64,000 nucleotides of DNA, from contig CM039514.1 in the NCBI GenBank assembly GCA_022432975.1, positions 6,369,519-6,433,518 of the forward strand, written 5' to 3'. The DNA is from Begonia masoniana. Lineage: Eukaryota; Streptophyta; Magnoliopsida; Cucurbitales; Begoniaceae. Each line of letters begins with the position of its first letter. Within the stretch, counting starts at the first letter, position 1. The position numbers and the translations under genes are program-made. Positions 1 to 11,039 of this stretch are shown piece by piece. The notes beneath the pieces were generated by a model. It saw only the letters and a list, made by a program, of their open reading frames with translations. It did no database searches and was not told the DNA's origin.

Positions 1-120
1 CCTAGTTTTACTCAACTTACAATAAATTTGTCTCAACACCAAATTAAAATCGTGAAGATAAAAAAAAGGTGATAATTGAAATGGTCAGAAAATCACCTGG
101 CCAAAATGTCGGGTGTTACA
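1..120 (-). mobile_element. Partial Tekay-type gypsy LTR (5' end), cut by the window edge
   Basis: On the minus strand an LTR start reading TGTAACACCCGAC begins at 120 and runs out of the window. The same start occurs at 347 and, with one changed base, at 47358. It lies inside the LTR fragment 121-347, so it looks like a nested insertion of the same family. The other end and its target-site duplication are outside the window. Confidence 0.6.
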
Positions 121-347
121 ACAGGTGTCACTCAACTATTGGTTTTCTTTCACCAACCTTATTTCCCTCCCATTTTACCCTTCCATCCATTTCCAACTAA
201 CTTGTTTTGTTTAGTTAGCCATTAGTTCGGTTCTCCCCTCACTAAATGCTCCAAAATTTACAATAAAATAGTTATTGTATTTATGACAATTTAAATTCAT
301 ACAATAATTCAACAGATTATTACACGGCCAAAATGTCGGGTGTTACA
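121..347 (-). mobile_element. Partial Tekay-type gypsy LTR interrupted by a second LTR
   Basis: Read on the minus strand from 347, this starts TGTAACACCCGAC. It then follows the LTR at 57587: both contain a 'ctaactaaacaaaaca' block and a 'gttggaaat-gatgga-gggta' block in the same order. It stops at 121, where the second LTR start lies. It abuts the left end of the segmental duplication at 348. Confidence 0.6.
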
Positions 348-552
348 AACTTGATTAAACTTATCAAATAATAATAGTTTACAACATGATTCTTAGAGGA
401 ATAAAATATGTGGGTTACAATTCTTGAATTGCATCGATCCAAACCTTCCCTAGAAAATAACGTTGTTTAGAAGATTAAATATTGCCCATAATTTATGGTG
501 ACATTCGAATAGAAGATTCTAAGTTCCAAAAAAGGATATTCTTCAAATTACC

Positions 553-1784
553 TGTAAATCCAAATATATTACAAATATGTTGGCATTAATTTTTTGACAA
601 ATGACATTTATGAAAATAATATTTTATTCTATTGATTTCAAAGTTAGTAGTTTATTTCTTGGTAATCAAGAAATAATCTATTCAAATTATTAAATGGACG
701 GATATTGGAAATTAAAAAGATAGTGGTGAAAGTAAAAATAAGGATACTTGAGGTTTAAGGAAAGTAGTTGAAAATTTGGAGGCATTAGCTTTTTGGAAAA
801 CTTTATTTTGGAAGGCCGATTTGAAAAAGATTTGTTGATTTATATCATGTCTTCAGATTACATTAATTATGGGATACTTTCCTAAGTCTTCGGGATCCAT
901 ATCTAAGTAGTTGGCGGTACTTTCCTAAAATATCACAGATGTGTCACTCAACCGATTTAGTGAGATTTGGTTTCTTTATTCTTTGCGGCTTTGAATTTCA
1001 ATTTGGTATTTGAATTATATCTGAGATAAGGCGGTTACCAATGATATTTAAGCTTTCATTTTCTAAGGAAGCTACTGACAGATTTTTCATTATTCTCAAA
1101 GTAGATTTCTTGATTCGGCAAGTCGTCGTCGTTCTTTCTCTCCCTTGCGCTTCTGCGTATGGATTTGTGATTTATCATTCAGTTCTTGAATGATTATTTT
1201 ACACACTCTGTTTATGCTTTTGAATTCATCGATTATTCGAGTATGTTGATTTATTGCATCCAACGACCTGGTGTTACAGACGGTGTTAGAGGAAACAATC
1301 TTCTTTATTCTTCATTGACGTTTAGTCTCAGGAAGAGGCTGCATTGGAACTCGTGAGGAGTTCTGTTTATCTACAAGGAGAGCTTGTCATTCTAAACGTG
1401 GGCAAAGGGATCTTGTCATACACGGATTCCGGGAGGAATCATCAACAACCAGGGGATCTTGTTGCTTTTAGATCTCGAGAGAGATCGATCTAAAATCGAG
1501 GGAAGCTCACAAAAATAATTTTATTAGGAAGTTAAGAAGTGACGACGACAAAGATAAGAAGGAGTATTTATTTGTTTAAGTCTGTTTATCTTGTAACTTT
1601 GTGAACTAGTTAAATGTTTTTATATCTAGACGTGGCCCCGCAGACGTAGGCAAGTTGCCGAACTGCGTTACTAACTTCATGTCTCATTACTTTCCATATA
1701 TTTATAATTGTCTATCATTTCATTAATTATCAATATCACACGAAACACTCTATGTGACATCGCATAACTAATCTTAATATTTCA
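553..1784 (+). mobile_element. Solo LTR, family 1
   Basis: A 1232-bp block starting TGTAAATCC and ending ATATTTCA, flanked by TTACC (548-552) and TTACT (1785-1789), a 5-bp duplication with one change. The matching place in segmental copy 2 (near 44725) reads straight through, so the empty site is visible. It is related to the minus-strand solo LTR at 22848-24059: both contain the 'gccgaactgcgtta' and 'ctgcggggccacg' blocks. No internal region is present. I did not assign a superfamily. Confidence 0.8.
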
Positions 1785-2104
1785 TTACTCTTTCAAAAAT
1801 AAAACATTTACTTGCAGAATAAAATAGAAATATTTTGTGTACAAGTGCGGAGACAATCTACCATATGCAGATAAAAATAACCGAAGATCGTGTAATTGTG
1901 GTGGCTTGACTTGTAATAAGAAAGTTACACAATCCCATATGTATAATTCTTTTCTCAATATAGTACAACACGTTTTAAGATGAAATCTAAAAAAATTGAG
2001 AAAACTTTGATCTGAAAAAATAAAAAAACCAACCCCATAATGTGAATGCTATAGAAGTATGCGTTGACCTATGAGCTTTCATACAAAACATAGCATTCCT
2101 CTGC

Positions 2105-2240
2105 TTTGGTAAGAGAGAGAAAGTTAGAGTAGTGGAGAGAGAGATCTAGACTAAGTAGAGAAAGTAAGAGAGAGATAGAAATAGACCAGAGAGAGATTAA
2201 AAAGATACTAATTCGGCAGGAATGAACGAAGTACAAAAAT
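2105..2240 (+). pseudogene. Remnant of a deleted germin-like gene: promoter flank joined to 3' flank
   Basis: The GA-rich tract upstream of the germin-like gene (45075-45195) has a clear counterpart at 2105-2200. Homology continues to about 2227, just before the position of the TATA box in the other copy. It resumes near 2228 with sequence that in the other copy lies downstream of the gene (about 46499). TATA box, both exons, intron and poly(A) signal are therefore missing as one block of about 1.3 kb. No coding sequence is left. Confidence 0.75.
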
Positions 2241-3258
2241 GCTTACTTTCAAAACCAAATTTGTAACACGTGGATCTCTGCTTAATAGTAAAATTTTGTT
2301 TACTCGAGCAAAGCGGGCACAATTTTATTTATGACGTGTCATTTAAATCTTATACTTAAATTTAACCCTCACACACGTGACATGTCATTCATTTATTGAT
2401 TCATCTAATCTATCAATTTAGTTATCAATATTATGCATAATAATTCTACCAATGAATGAAATGTAAATGACATACAAAATGTGATAATTAAGTGTAAAAT
2501 TAGTAGGTAAACATAACATTATTCTATTTTAACTATTGATTTTTATTACTACACCAATTACCGAGTAATATATAAATATCACGTCATGAGATAAAATAGA
2601 ACGAAAACTGAGAAAGTAAAACCGCGACCGAGTTATACTCAAGAGTGGGCTTCTGAATGGGAATAAACTTCGAAAATCTGCCTCTAAAACTGATAGATTT
2701 CCAACAATGCTCATGTTTAAAAAATATGTTTACAAAAACAATTTCTAAACATGTTTTTAAAAACTATTTTCAGAAGCAAATTTTCATCTAATTTTATTTA
2801 AAAAAAAATGAAGTTGATGAGAATAGTCAAAACTATATTCATAATTTTTTAAAAATAAGAAACTAAAATTTATTGACTTTTTGTTTTGTAGACTTAGCTA
2901 CTAGTGTCTTACATTCACTTTGTCTAACTACTCCTTCGAATTAGAAACAATTAGAGAACTATCTCGTTGGAAACCATATAATAAAGAATTATATAATTAA
3001 TATGATAAATTATAAATAGATAATTAATTATATTAATGACACTTTAACTGGATCAATTTTTTTTTGACACATCATCGCGTTAGAATAGAATATAAAAATA
3101 AATATAACATTATTTTAATAAAAATGTATCGATGCATTACTTGGTCCATAAATAACATTTGGTCAGCCAAATAATATTTTAAATTACTTGTTTATTTAAG
3201 TAATTGTTTTGTATGTTTATTCTCATATTTTATTTTCTAAACATAATTTTTGAAATGT

Positions 3259-3630
3259 CTGAACATAATTACTTGTTTATTTATATAATTTATGTATAAA
3301 ACATAAAAATAAACACAAAGAGATTACAAGGGAAAATAGTTACTAAGAAAAATGGAGGAATCCGATAAAAAGAAGGAATGATTTTCCAAACAATGCAGAA
3401 GCCAGAATAGCAGAATGAGCAGAGATAAATGTAGGTATGAATTCAAGCAAGCATAGCAGTTAGAAATATTAAATGTTTTTTCATGAATTCAAACCCAGAA
3501 AGAAGTTATGAAATCATTATAATAGAAAACTGGCGAGCATTTTAGGTCTACTAATCTAAGAAAAATATCATATACAAGTCGAAGTATCTCATTTTCAAAC
3601 ATCTTCAAAAAAGTCGAGCGGCCTATGCCA
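3259..3630. other. AT-rich intergenic DNA
   Basis: I see no gene, repeat or RNA here. The segment lies between the end of the segmental duplication and the Copia target site. Before that insertion it would have been continuous with the 3' flank of the DUF7903-type gene at 15191. Confidence 0.5.
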
Positions 3631-3635
3631 ATTCA

Positions 3636-4432
3636 TGTGGGGTCCTCCATTATGACGAGGGACCATCTATTTCATTTGAAATTGAAAAAACAAAATGAAG
3701 GAGGTTTCTTCCTTCCTCCTTTCGGTGCCTCCCTTATTTTAAGGGAGGTGCCACCTCCTTTTAAGGCTTGTCACTTTGTGACAAGCCTTCCTTAAAAATA
3801 GGGAAGGTTTATTTGTATTCTATATCATCTGAAGTTCTCCCGTGAAGCGAAAAAGAAAGAAATAAAGTGAGGATTACTTTTTAAGGGAGAAAAAAGAAAG
3901 TGAAATAAGTGTGATGTTTTTGTGCATATTGAGAGTTCTAAAAGTGGTAATTTCTCTTAGTGAATATTTTTTATAATATTCGATATCTAGAAAAATATTG
4001 TAAATCTTAAATTTCACAGTGAAATCTTTATAGACTCTGTGATCCCCGTAGTTTTTTTCCTATTTGGATTTTCACGTAAAATCACCGGTGTTCATTTTGG
4101 CTATTATTTCTCATACCTCTTGGCCGTTATAATCTTACGACATGAGAAAATATTTCAGGTATTTTTCAGATCGCATCTGCTATCGTTTCTCGTATCGCTT
4201 AGTTAGTGGTGTAATTGTACTGTGTAAGTAAGTTCTATCTAGGAGATTAAAATTTAAGTAGACTGTTTGACCCTCCAATCTTTCATGGGAACTTACTTGG
4301 AAATGTAATTCTGTCTAGGAAATTGTCAGTACAGTATTTCTTGAGAATTATCTTGATCAGTACTATCCACGTTTTACAACGGTGATACTATTATAATTGT
4401 TCCCACCGAATTTCGTTATTATTTTCCCAACA
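3636..4432 (+). repeat. Copia 5' LTR
   Basis: 797 bp, beginning TGTGGGGTCCTCC and ending CCCAACA. It aligns along its whole length with 14371-15185, with scattered substitutions and small indels. It contains the inverted pair 'ggcttgtcac' / 'gtgacaagcc' near 3765-3790, followed by a TATA-like 'aaaaatagggaaggtttat' region. Confidence 0.9.
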
Positions 4433-4434
4433 AG

Positions 4435-4447
4435 TGGTATTAGAGCC
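4435..4447 (+). promoter_or_regulatory. Copia primer-binding site (initiator Met tRNA)
   Basis: TGGTATTAGAGCC two bases after the LTR. It differs from the usual plant TGGTATCAGAGCC by a single C to T change. Confidence 0.85.
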
Positions 4448-4520
4448 TCGTGGTTATTATTGCCGGAAAGATTGAAATTGAAAATTCAACAGAAATAATT
4501 TCTCTACGCAGAAATTAAAA

Positions 4521-7500
4521 ATGAAGGCGCTATTGCGGAGAGATGGTTGTGCTATGGCCATCAGTGACAGGCCGACAAACGTTGAAGAGGATGCAATGAC
4601 CATTTTGCATGTTACTCTAGCAGATGAAACTTTGTCAAGTATCTCGGAAATGGTAACGGCAAAAAAGATCTAGGATACGCTGACAAAATTATACGAGAAG
4701 AAGTCGTGGTATAATAAAAAAATTTTGAAAATAAAATTATATACCCTTCGGATGTCAGAATCTACAACAGTGACAGACCATGTCAATACTCTCAATACAT
4801 TATTTTCTCATCTTATAGCAATGGAGCACAAAATCGACGAAAATGAAAGGGCTAAACTTTTACTTCAAAGTTTGCCAGATTCATATGATCACCTTATTGT
4901 AAATTTGCTCAACGGTATTGCAAAAACATTGATATTCAATGATATTAAAACAACGGTTCTTAAAGAAGAAAGTAGGCGAAAAAACAAGGAGCAGTCCTCT
5001 GTGGAGACTTTATCAGTAACGAGAGAGAGATCAATGGAACGTGGGGACGCTGGAGCCAGCATGTCAAGAAGATCAAAGTCGAAAAGCAAAAATGGCATTA
5101 AGTGCTATCATTGTGGCAAGATGGACCACATGAAAAAGAATTGCTGGAAGTTGAAGAAAATATGCTAAAGGAGAAATGAAGAGTACGACTACAGCTGTCT
5201 CTGAGGGTGAAGATGTTGTCAACTTCACGATGAATGAATCATGTTGGGTGTGACTCTGGAGCATCTTACCATGTTACTTCAAAAGTAGAGTACTTTTCAT
5301 CTTACACCAGTGGTGATTTTAGCATTGTCAAGATGATGAACAATTACGTTTTCAAAATAATTAGAAAAGGAGACATCTGTATCCAAACCAACACAAGATG
5401 TGAGTTAGTGCTTAAAGATGTCAAACACGTTCCTGATATTAGATTGAATCTAATATCAGTCGGCGCTCTTGATGAAACTAGTTACAAGAGCAAATTTGCT
5501 GACAGAAAATGAGAACTCAACAAATGATTGCAAATCATAGATAAAGAAATCAAAGAGTCTAGTTTGCATGTGACCCAAGTGACTATGAAGGAAACATCTG
5601 TAAATACTGCTCAAGGTGACTCGACCATTGAGTTATGACACAAAAGGCTTGGGATGAGCGAAAAAGGACTTCATTTACTTGGTAAGAGAGAATGTCTGCC
5701 ACATCTCGATATGAATCTTTGTCAAATTGTATTCACTGTTTGGATGGAAAACAACACAGAGTTTCCTTTCAAAAAAAATTTGCATCGAGGAAACCAAAAT
5801 TGTTAGAAGTCATCTATTCAGATGTCTGTGATCCCATGTCAACGAAAATGTTGGGCGGCGCCCAATATATGGTAACATTCATTTATGATCACTCCATAAA
5901 AGTTTGAGCTTATGACCTCAAATCAAAATATAAGGTGTTTAACGTTTTCAATTAGTTTCATGCTCGAACAAAGCAAGAAACTAGAAAGAAATTAAAATGC
6001 ATTCGTACAGATAATGGTGGCAAATTTATGGGATCATTCGATGAATATTGCAAGATGCATGGGATCAGGCATGAAAGATTTGTTCCAAAGACTCCTCAAC
6101 AAAATGGTGTTGCAAAAAAAAAATAAACAGAACAATCGTGGAGAAGATAATGTGCATGCTATCATATTTAAAACTTCTCAAAACATTTTGGGGAGAAGCA
6201 ATAAAGACTGCAGTAAACATCATTAACTTGTCTCTATCAACACCTCTGAGGGGAGAAGTGTCAAACAGACTATGGACAAGAAAAAACGTCTCTTATAAAC
6301 ATCTAAAGATGTTTGGATGCAGAACATTCGTCCATATTCCTAAAGATGAGAGGTCCAAACTAGACAGCAAAACTAAGGAATGCATATTCCTCAAATACAG
6401 AAGTGATGTATTTGGATATAGGCTTTGGAATCCGGTTGACACAAAGATTGTCAGAAGCCAAGATGTTGTCTTCTTGGAAGATCAGACCATCAAAAACAAC
6501 AATAAATATATAGAGATCGCGACTAAGCATATAGTAAAAGTTGAACAAATGAAATCAACTTTTGTCGGGGAAGATGTTGGAGAATATAGTGGTCAAGCAA
6601 TTGTTGATGTTGACACTTGAGAAACAGAGACTTCTCCTTAACCAGTTGCAGAACCAGAGTTAAGAAGGTCAACAAGAGATCGTCGACCATCGAGAAAATA
6701 CTTTGTAAACGAGTATGTAATGATCACTGATGGCGATGAACCTGAGTGATATAAGGAAGCTAAGGAGCATCAACAAAAGAAGAATTGGTTGGATGCGCTG
6801 CAAGATGGCATGAGATCATTGCATAAGAACCATACTTATGAGTTTGTTCAGCTCCAAAGGAGAGAAATGCACTAAAGAACAAATGGGTATGCATACTCAA
6901 AGATGAAAATTTGCAACCGAAGTATAAGACACGACTGGTCGTGAAAAGCTTTGGTCAGAAGAAGGAGGTTGACTTTGGGGAAATTTTTTCACCTGTTATG
7001 AAAATGTCATTCATTTGAGTGGTACTTGGATTAGTCTCAAGTTTTAATTTGGAGATCAAACAAGTCGATGTAAAGACCGCCTTCTTGCATAGTGAATTAG
7101 AAGAAGAGATTTACATGGAACAACCAGAAGGGTTCGTTGCCAAGAGAAAAGAACATCTGGTGTGTAAATTCAAGAAGAGTCTGTATAGATTAAAACAAGC
7201 ATCAAGACAGTGCTACAAGAAGTTTGATTTCTTTATGGGAAATCAAGGTTACAAGAAAAATTCCTCAGACCATTATGTATTTGTGAAAAAGTTCAAGGAT
7301 GGTACCTTTATAATCCTCCTACTCTATGTCGACAACATGTTAATTGTGAGCCCACACAGAGAACAGATTATTAAATTAAAGAATGAACTTAATAAGTCTT
7401 TTGCTATGAAAAACTTAAGACTAGCGAAACAAATGTTTAGTATGAGAATCACTCGTGATAGGAAGAATGAAAAATTATGGTTATCACAGGAGAAATATAT

Positions 7501-7807
7501 CAAGAAAGTTATCAGCTGATTCTATAAGGATAAGGCGAAGCCGGTCAGCACTCCTCTTGCTAAACAGTTCAAACTTACCTCTGAACAAAGTTCTTCCACT
7601 GAAGAAGGAAAAACAGAAATGCAAAGAATTCCATATACCTCAGCAGTTGGCAGCTTGACGTATGTCATGGTTTGTACGAGACCTGATATTTCACATTCTG
7701 TTGGAGTAGTCAGCCAATTTCAAACAAATTCGGGCAGATGCAGTGAAGTGGATTCTTAGGTATTTTAAAGGTACTTCTGAATTCATCTTGTGTTTTAGAA
7801 GTGAGAA
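4521..7807 (+). pseudogene. Copia gag-pol, 5' part: gag, protease, integrase, reverse transcriptase
   Basis: Order along the plus strand: a gag remnant from the ATG at 4521 with an in-frame stop near 4671; a gag core with a CX2CX4HX4C zinc knuckle (about 5101-5145); an aspartic protease with a DSGAS motif (about 5250); an integrase zinc domain with paired cysteines at 5728 and 5737 and the start of the core (IYSDV, about 5815); a Ty1/Copia RT region (7019-7519) with the QVDVKTAFL motif and YVDNM in place of the usual YVDDM; then the start of RNase H. Many stops and frameshifts break the frame, so it cannot encode a working polyprotein. The gag N-terminus is shorter than is usual for Tnt1-like elements. 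The frame breaks at 7807 and resumes at 14206. Confidence 0.88.
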
Positions 7808-9329
7808 TGTCAGGACCCAACTCCGCCCGAAACCCGGCCCGACGGGTGGAACGGATTCCCGAAGTGAGAATTTCTATAAACAACCTACACAACCTACATC
7901 CAACATTCATTCAATCATCTCCTACGTGGCATCCTAACTTAGGATCTCATCAAAACACTAATAAAATACATTTCATATATTGAAATATTTAATGACATCA
8001 TCCTCAAGTCTTTACATCTTCATCAAAGTACTCAAACAGAAGCGTTAAAATAAATACTAAATAGATCACACGTGACCTTTCACACCCCCAAAGACCATCA
8101 ACCTTGATCTTTAACCTATGTCTCTTTGCACACTTTACCTTGTCTTGACTTTACCGTCTCAGTGAACATCCTCGATATCTGAAAAATATAGATATCCACG
8201 TAATGCGTTTTGAGCCCAATAAATAAATCTAACCACTAGAATAACCAATCCATCTCTATTACATCATTTAGGGCCCCAACTCCATCCACCGCTGCTATGA
8301 TTATTTAAAAATCATTTATAACAAATTCTTTAGAAAAATCCATGCAAATGTTACAAATTATGCATACTCGAAATCGATAATTTTAAAATCAATTCACTAA
8401 TGTTGGAATTCAATCTCATCACATAAATCCAATGCAATTATAAATAAATTTTACATGATTTAAAACAGTCTTTGCAATTATATTTCCAAAAGCAGTTTTT
8501 AACATTCATTTGTAAATGTCAAAAATGCATCACTCTAAACCGATTATATATGACCATCACACACCCCCTACAAGTTCTTGAGCTTTCATCGGTAAGGCTT
8601 TAGGACCCTACACATTGCTTCCTCTTGAGGTTTAAGGACTTTCAACCCAAGGAGGATATACAATTAATCTCCCAATCATTTTTATAGTTATACTTATCAC
8701 ACACGAAGAGTCAAGTCAAGTCCAGTGGGTTCCTGTGTTACCACGACTTCCAACTTCCTCCTTCCTGAAATGCATGCTTTAAAACATCTATAAAGTCCAT
8801 GTCATGCACGTTTAAAACAACGCAACACACACATGCAATGATTTTGAAACCAATCATGTCCAATAATCTTCATTTTCAAAACATTCTCTGTTAACAATAT
8901 CATTCTTTTTCTCATAAAAAACAATATTCTTTTCACAAAATCCTTCCCATTTCATACCAAAAACAACGTCCTATTAATCTTATCTATCCACAATCCCAAA
9001 AAAAAAAAAATGCTCTTTTCACAAAACTCTTCTAATTACTTATCAAAATCAATACCCAATTCCTCACTTCAATCAAAATCCAAAAACCTATCTCTTTTCA
9101 CAAAAACTCCTTCAATTCACATCAAATGCCTCCATTTACTCACTTAAATTCACAATCAAAACCCATAACATTTTTCTCAAAACACATTCAATTCACAACT
9201 TCCATCCAAAAATAAAAAACTTCTAACCCTAACCAGATCCAAAACATAAATCAAAACTATCTCCACCTAAATCATGAAATAAAGATCAATTAATTATTCT
9301 AAGAGTTGAATTTACTTACTTGTGGTGAT

Positions 9330-10860
9330 GTGCCTCAGGGTCTGTGACCCAATCTTAAGTTGAAGTACGTTTCCTATCCAACTTTATGGTCTAATTTGTT
9401 TGCTAGTTTTGTAGGTCACAACCCGTTAAATTGAAAAGGGAATTTGTCTTCTCTTAGACAAATTCTTGTATTTCAATTTCCTTTATTTTGTTGGCAAAAC
9501 TTTAGTCATTTCTTTTATATTATATTTGGCAAACTTTAACTTTGTTTTCTTTTAGTTTGGATGTTTGTAATAGTCTTTAAGAAGGCTAAGATCGCTCCAA
9601 GGCAAGGAGCAAAAGAGGGCATTGAAAAACAAGTTAGAACCTCTTTGAGGCATTTCGTCGAACAGCTGATGTGCATCAATAACCAAGCAGCACATCGAGC
9701 GCACAAGACAAGTTAACACGCGCACAGGATGGTAGCAACGCACAGATCACCAAGGCGTAGCTGCACAGTGAGAGACGCGCGCACGGATGAAGGCTGCACG
9801 TGCAAGGAAGGATCGGCGCCGCGTAACAGCGCGCGCAACAACGAAGGATAGCAGTGCGCATCACCGCAACTAGTGGCGCGCACCAGCGAGCACCAGCACA
9901 CATCAGCCAACACCAGCGCGAGCAAGAAACAGAGCCAGCGCGCGCACTAGTTTGCCAGCGCGAGCACAGACGAGTAGCGCACGCACGCAGGGGATACCAA
10001 CACCCATTTTTTGATTCACCCGATCAGTTCGGTTCACTCAACCCGGCTCGACGCCCAACAGCTATAAACGGGAAGATTTTGCAGCACTCCTTCATTCAGT
10101 TTTTCTTCCACCCAAAGCTTCTGAAGCTTTTCTCCTTTGTATTTAAGCTTCCTCTCCTCCATTGTAAACGTTTAGCTAGTGAATTGAATATTTGGAAAAG
10201 ATTGAAGTTTAGCTTCATTGTTGAGTTTCTCGCATGGGTTTCTCGTTCTCGATGTTCTTCCACATGAGGTGTTAAGCCCCCGATGGATCACCAATTGCAT
10301 TCAGAGTTGAGGTCTACTAGGGAGTGCTCTCAGTCCTCTTTTTTCTCTCCTCTCTGTCAAGAGTGGATCGCAGGGGAGGGGGCGAACTCTCCAACGCTGT
10401 GAACCTTTCTACCACGAAGGTAATTCTCCCCCGAGACTTTGGATGTCCTCGGCCAGCCACGGGGACTTCACCTCCATCCCACCAGCGTGCTCTTAGGAGA
10501 ATACTAGTTTGCCCACCTCATGGTTTGCTCGGTATCACTCTCTTCCCTCCTCGCCATTCTCTTTGTTTCTTTCCTCTGTTTGGGGTGTTCATTGAGCACC
10601 GTTTTCTGCTTCTATTTTAGCCTTCTGCATGCGTGTTTTCGTGGTTGTTATCAAATCATCCATGAAAATTCTACCTTGTGTACTGATCATTGGTTCTATC
10701 AACTCGTCTCACAAAGATGAACAACTAATCTTTAAGGAGCTAGTGCCAAAAATCCACTCTTCTCCCACGTTTTCTCTCCTCTCTTTCTCCTTTTTCGTTT
10801 CTCTCTTCTCTCTTTCTATTTCTTTCTCCTTCCTTCTTTTTCTTCACGAAAATGGGTGAG
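9330..10860 (+). other. GC-rich and pyrimidine-rich leader-like segment inside the 7808-14200 insertion
   Basis: 9690-9990 is rich in CG and 'gcgcgcac' steps, unlike its AT-rich surroundings. A TATA-like 'agctataaacggg' lies near 10058, followed by pyrimidine-rich sequence up to about 10860, as in plant retroelement leaders. The open frames here (for example 9854-10267 and 10324-10620) match no protein I recognise and look compositional. I could not find TG...CA ends with a duplication that would make it a separate element. Confidence 0.35.
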
Positions 10861-11039
10861 TTTCAAACAACTCATTAAGGTTCTAGAGGAAGCTTAGGGT
10901 AAAATTACCCTTTAATCCAATATTATCCATAAAGATTACCATTTAGCTCTTTCCTTTATGTTTTTATGAAAAAATACCATGATTAATTATTTATTTTTCA
11001 GACTTAAACTAAATCCTTGTGATTAGTTTTAAGCTAATC

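Larger units (their letters stand above)
348..3258 (+). repeat. Segmental duplication, copy 1 (germin-like gene deleted)
   Basis: Near-collinear with 44473-47216 plus 57102-57418. Shared landmarks are a 'cttatcaaataataatag' block near 360 and 44485, a 'ggaataaaatatgtggg' block, the GA-rich tract near 2110 and 45075, and the 'ccaatttgtaac' type block near 2260 and 46530. The homology fades at about 3258 and 57418. Copy 1 carries a solo LTR (553-1784) that copy 2 lacks. Copy 2 carries a germin-like gene and a fold-back element that copy 1 lacks. No open gene remains in copy 1. Confidence 0.8.

Noticed and set aside
9676..9925. Two overlapping cysteine- and alanine-rich open frames on the minus strand
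   Set aside because: They follow from the CG-rich 'gcgcac' repeats; no family match, and they lie within a nested retroelement insertion.
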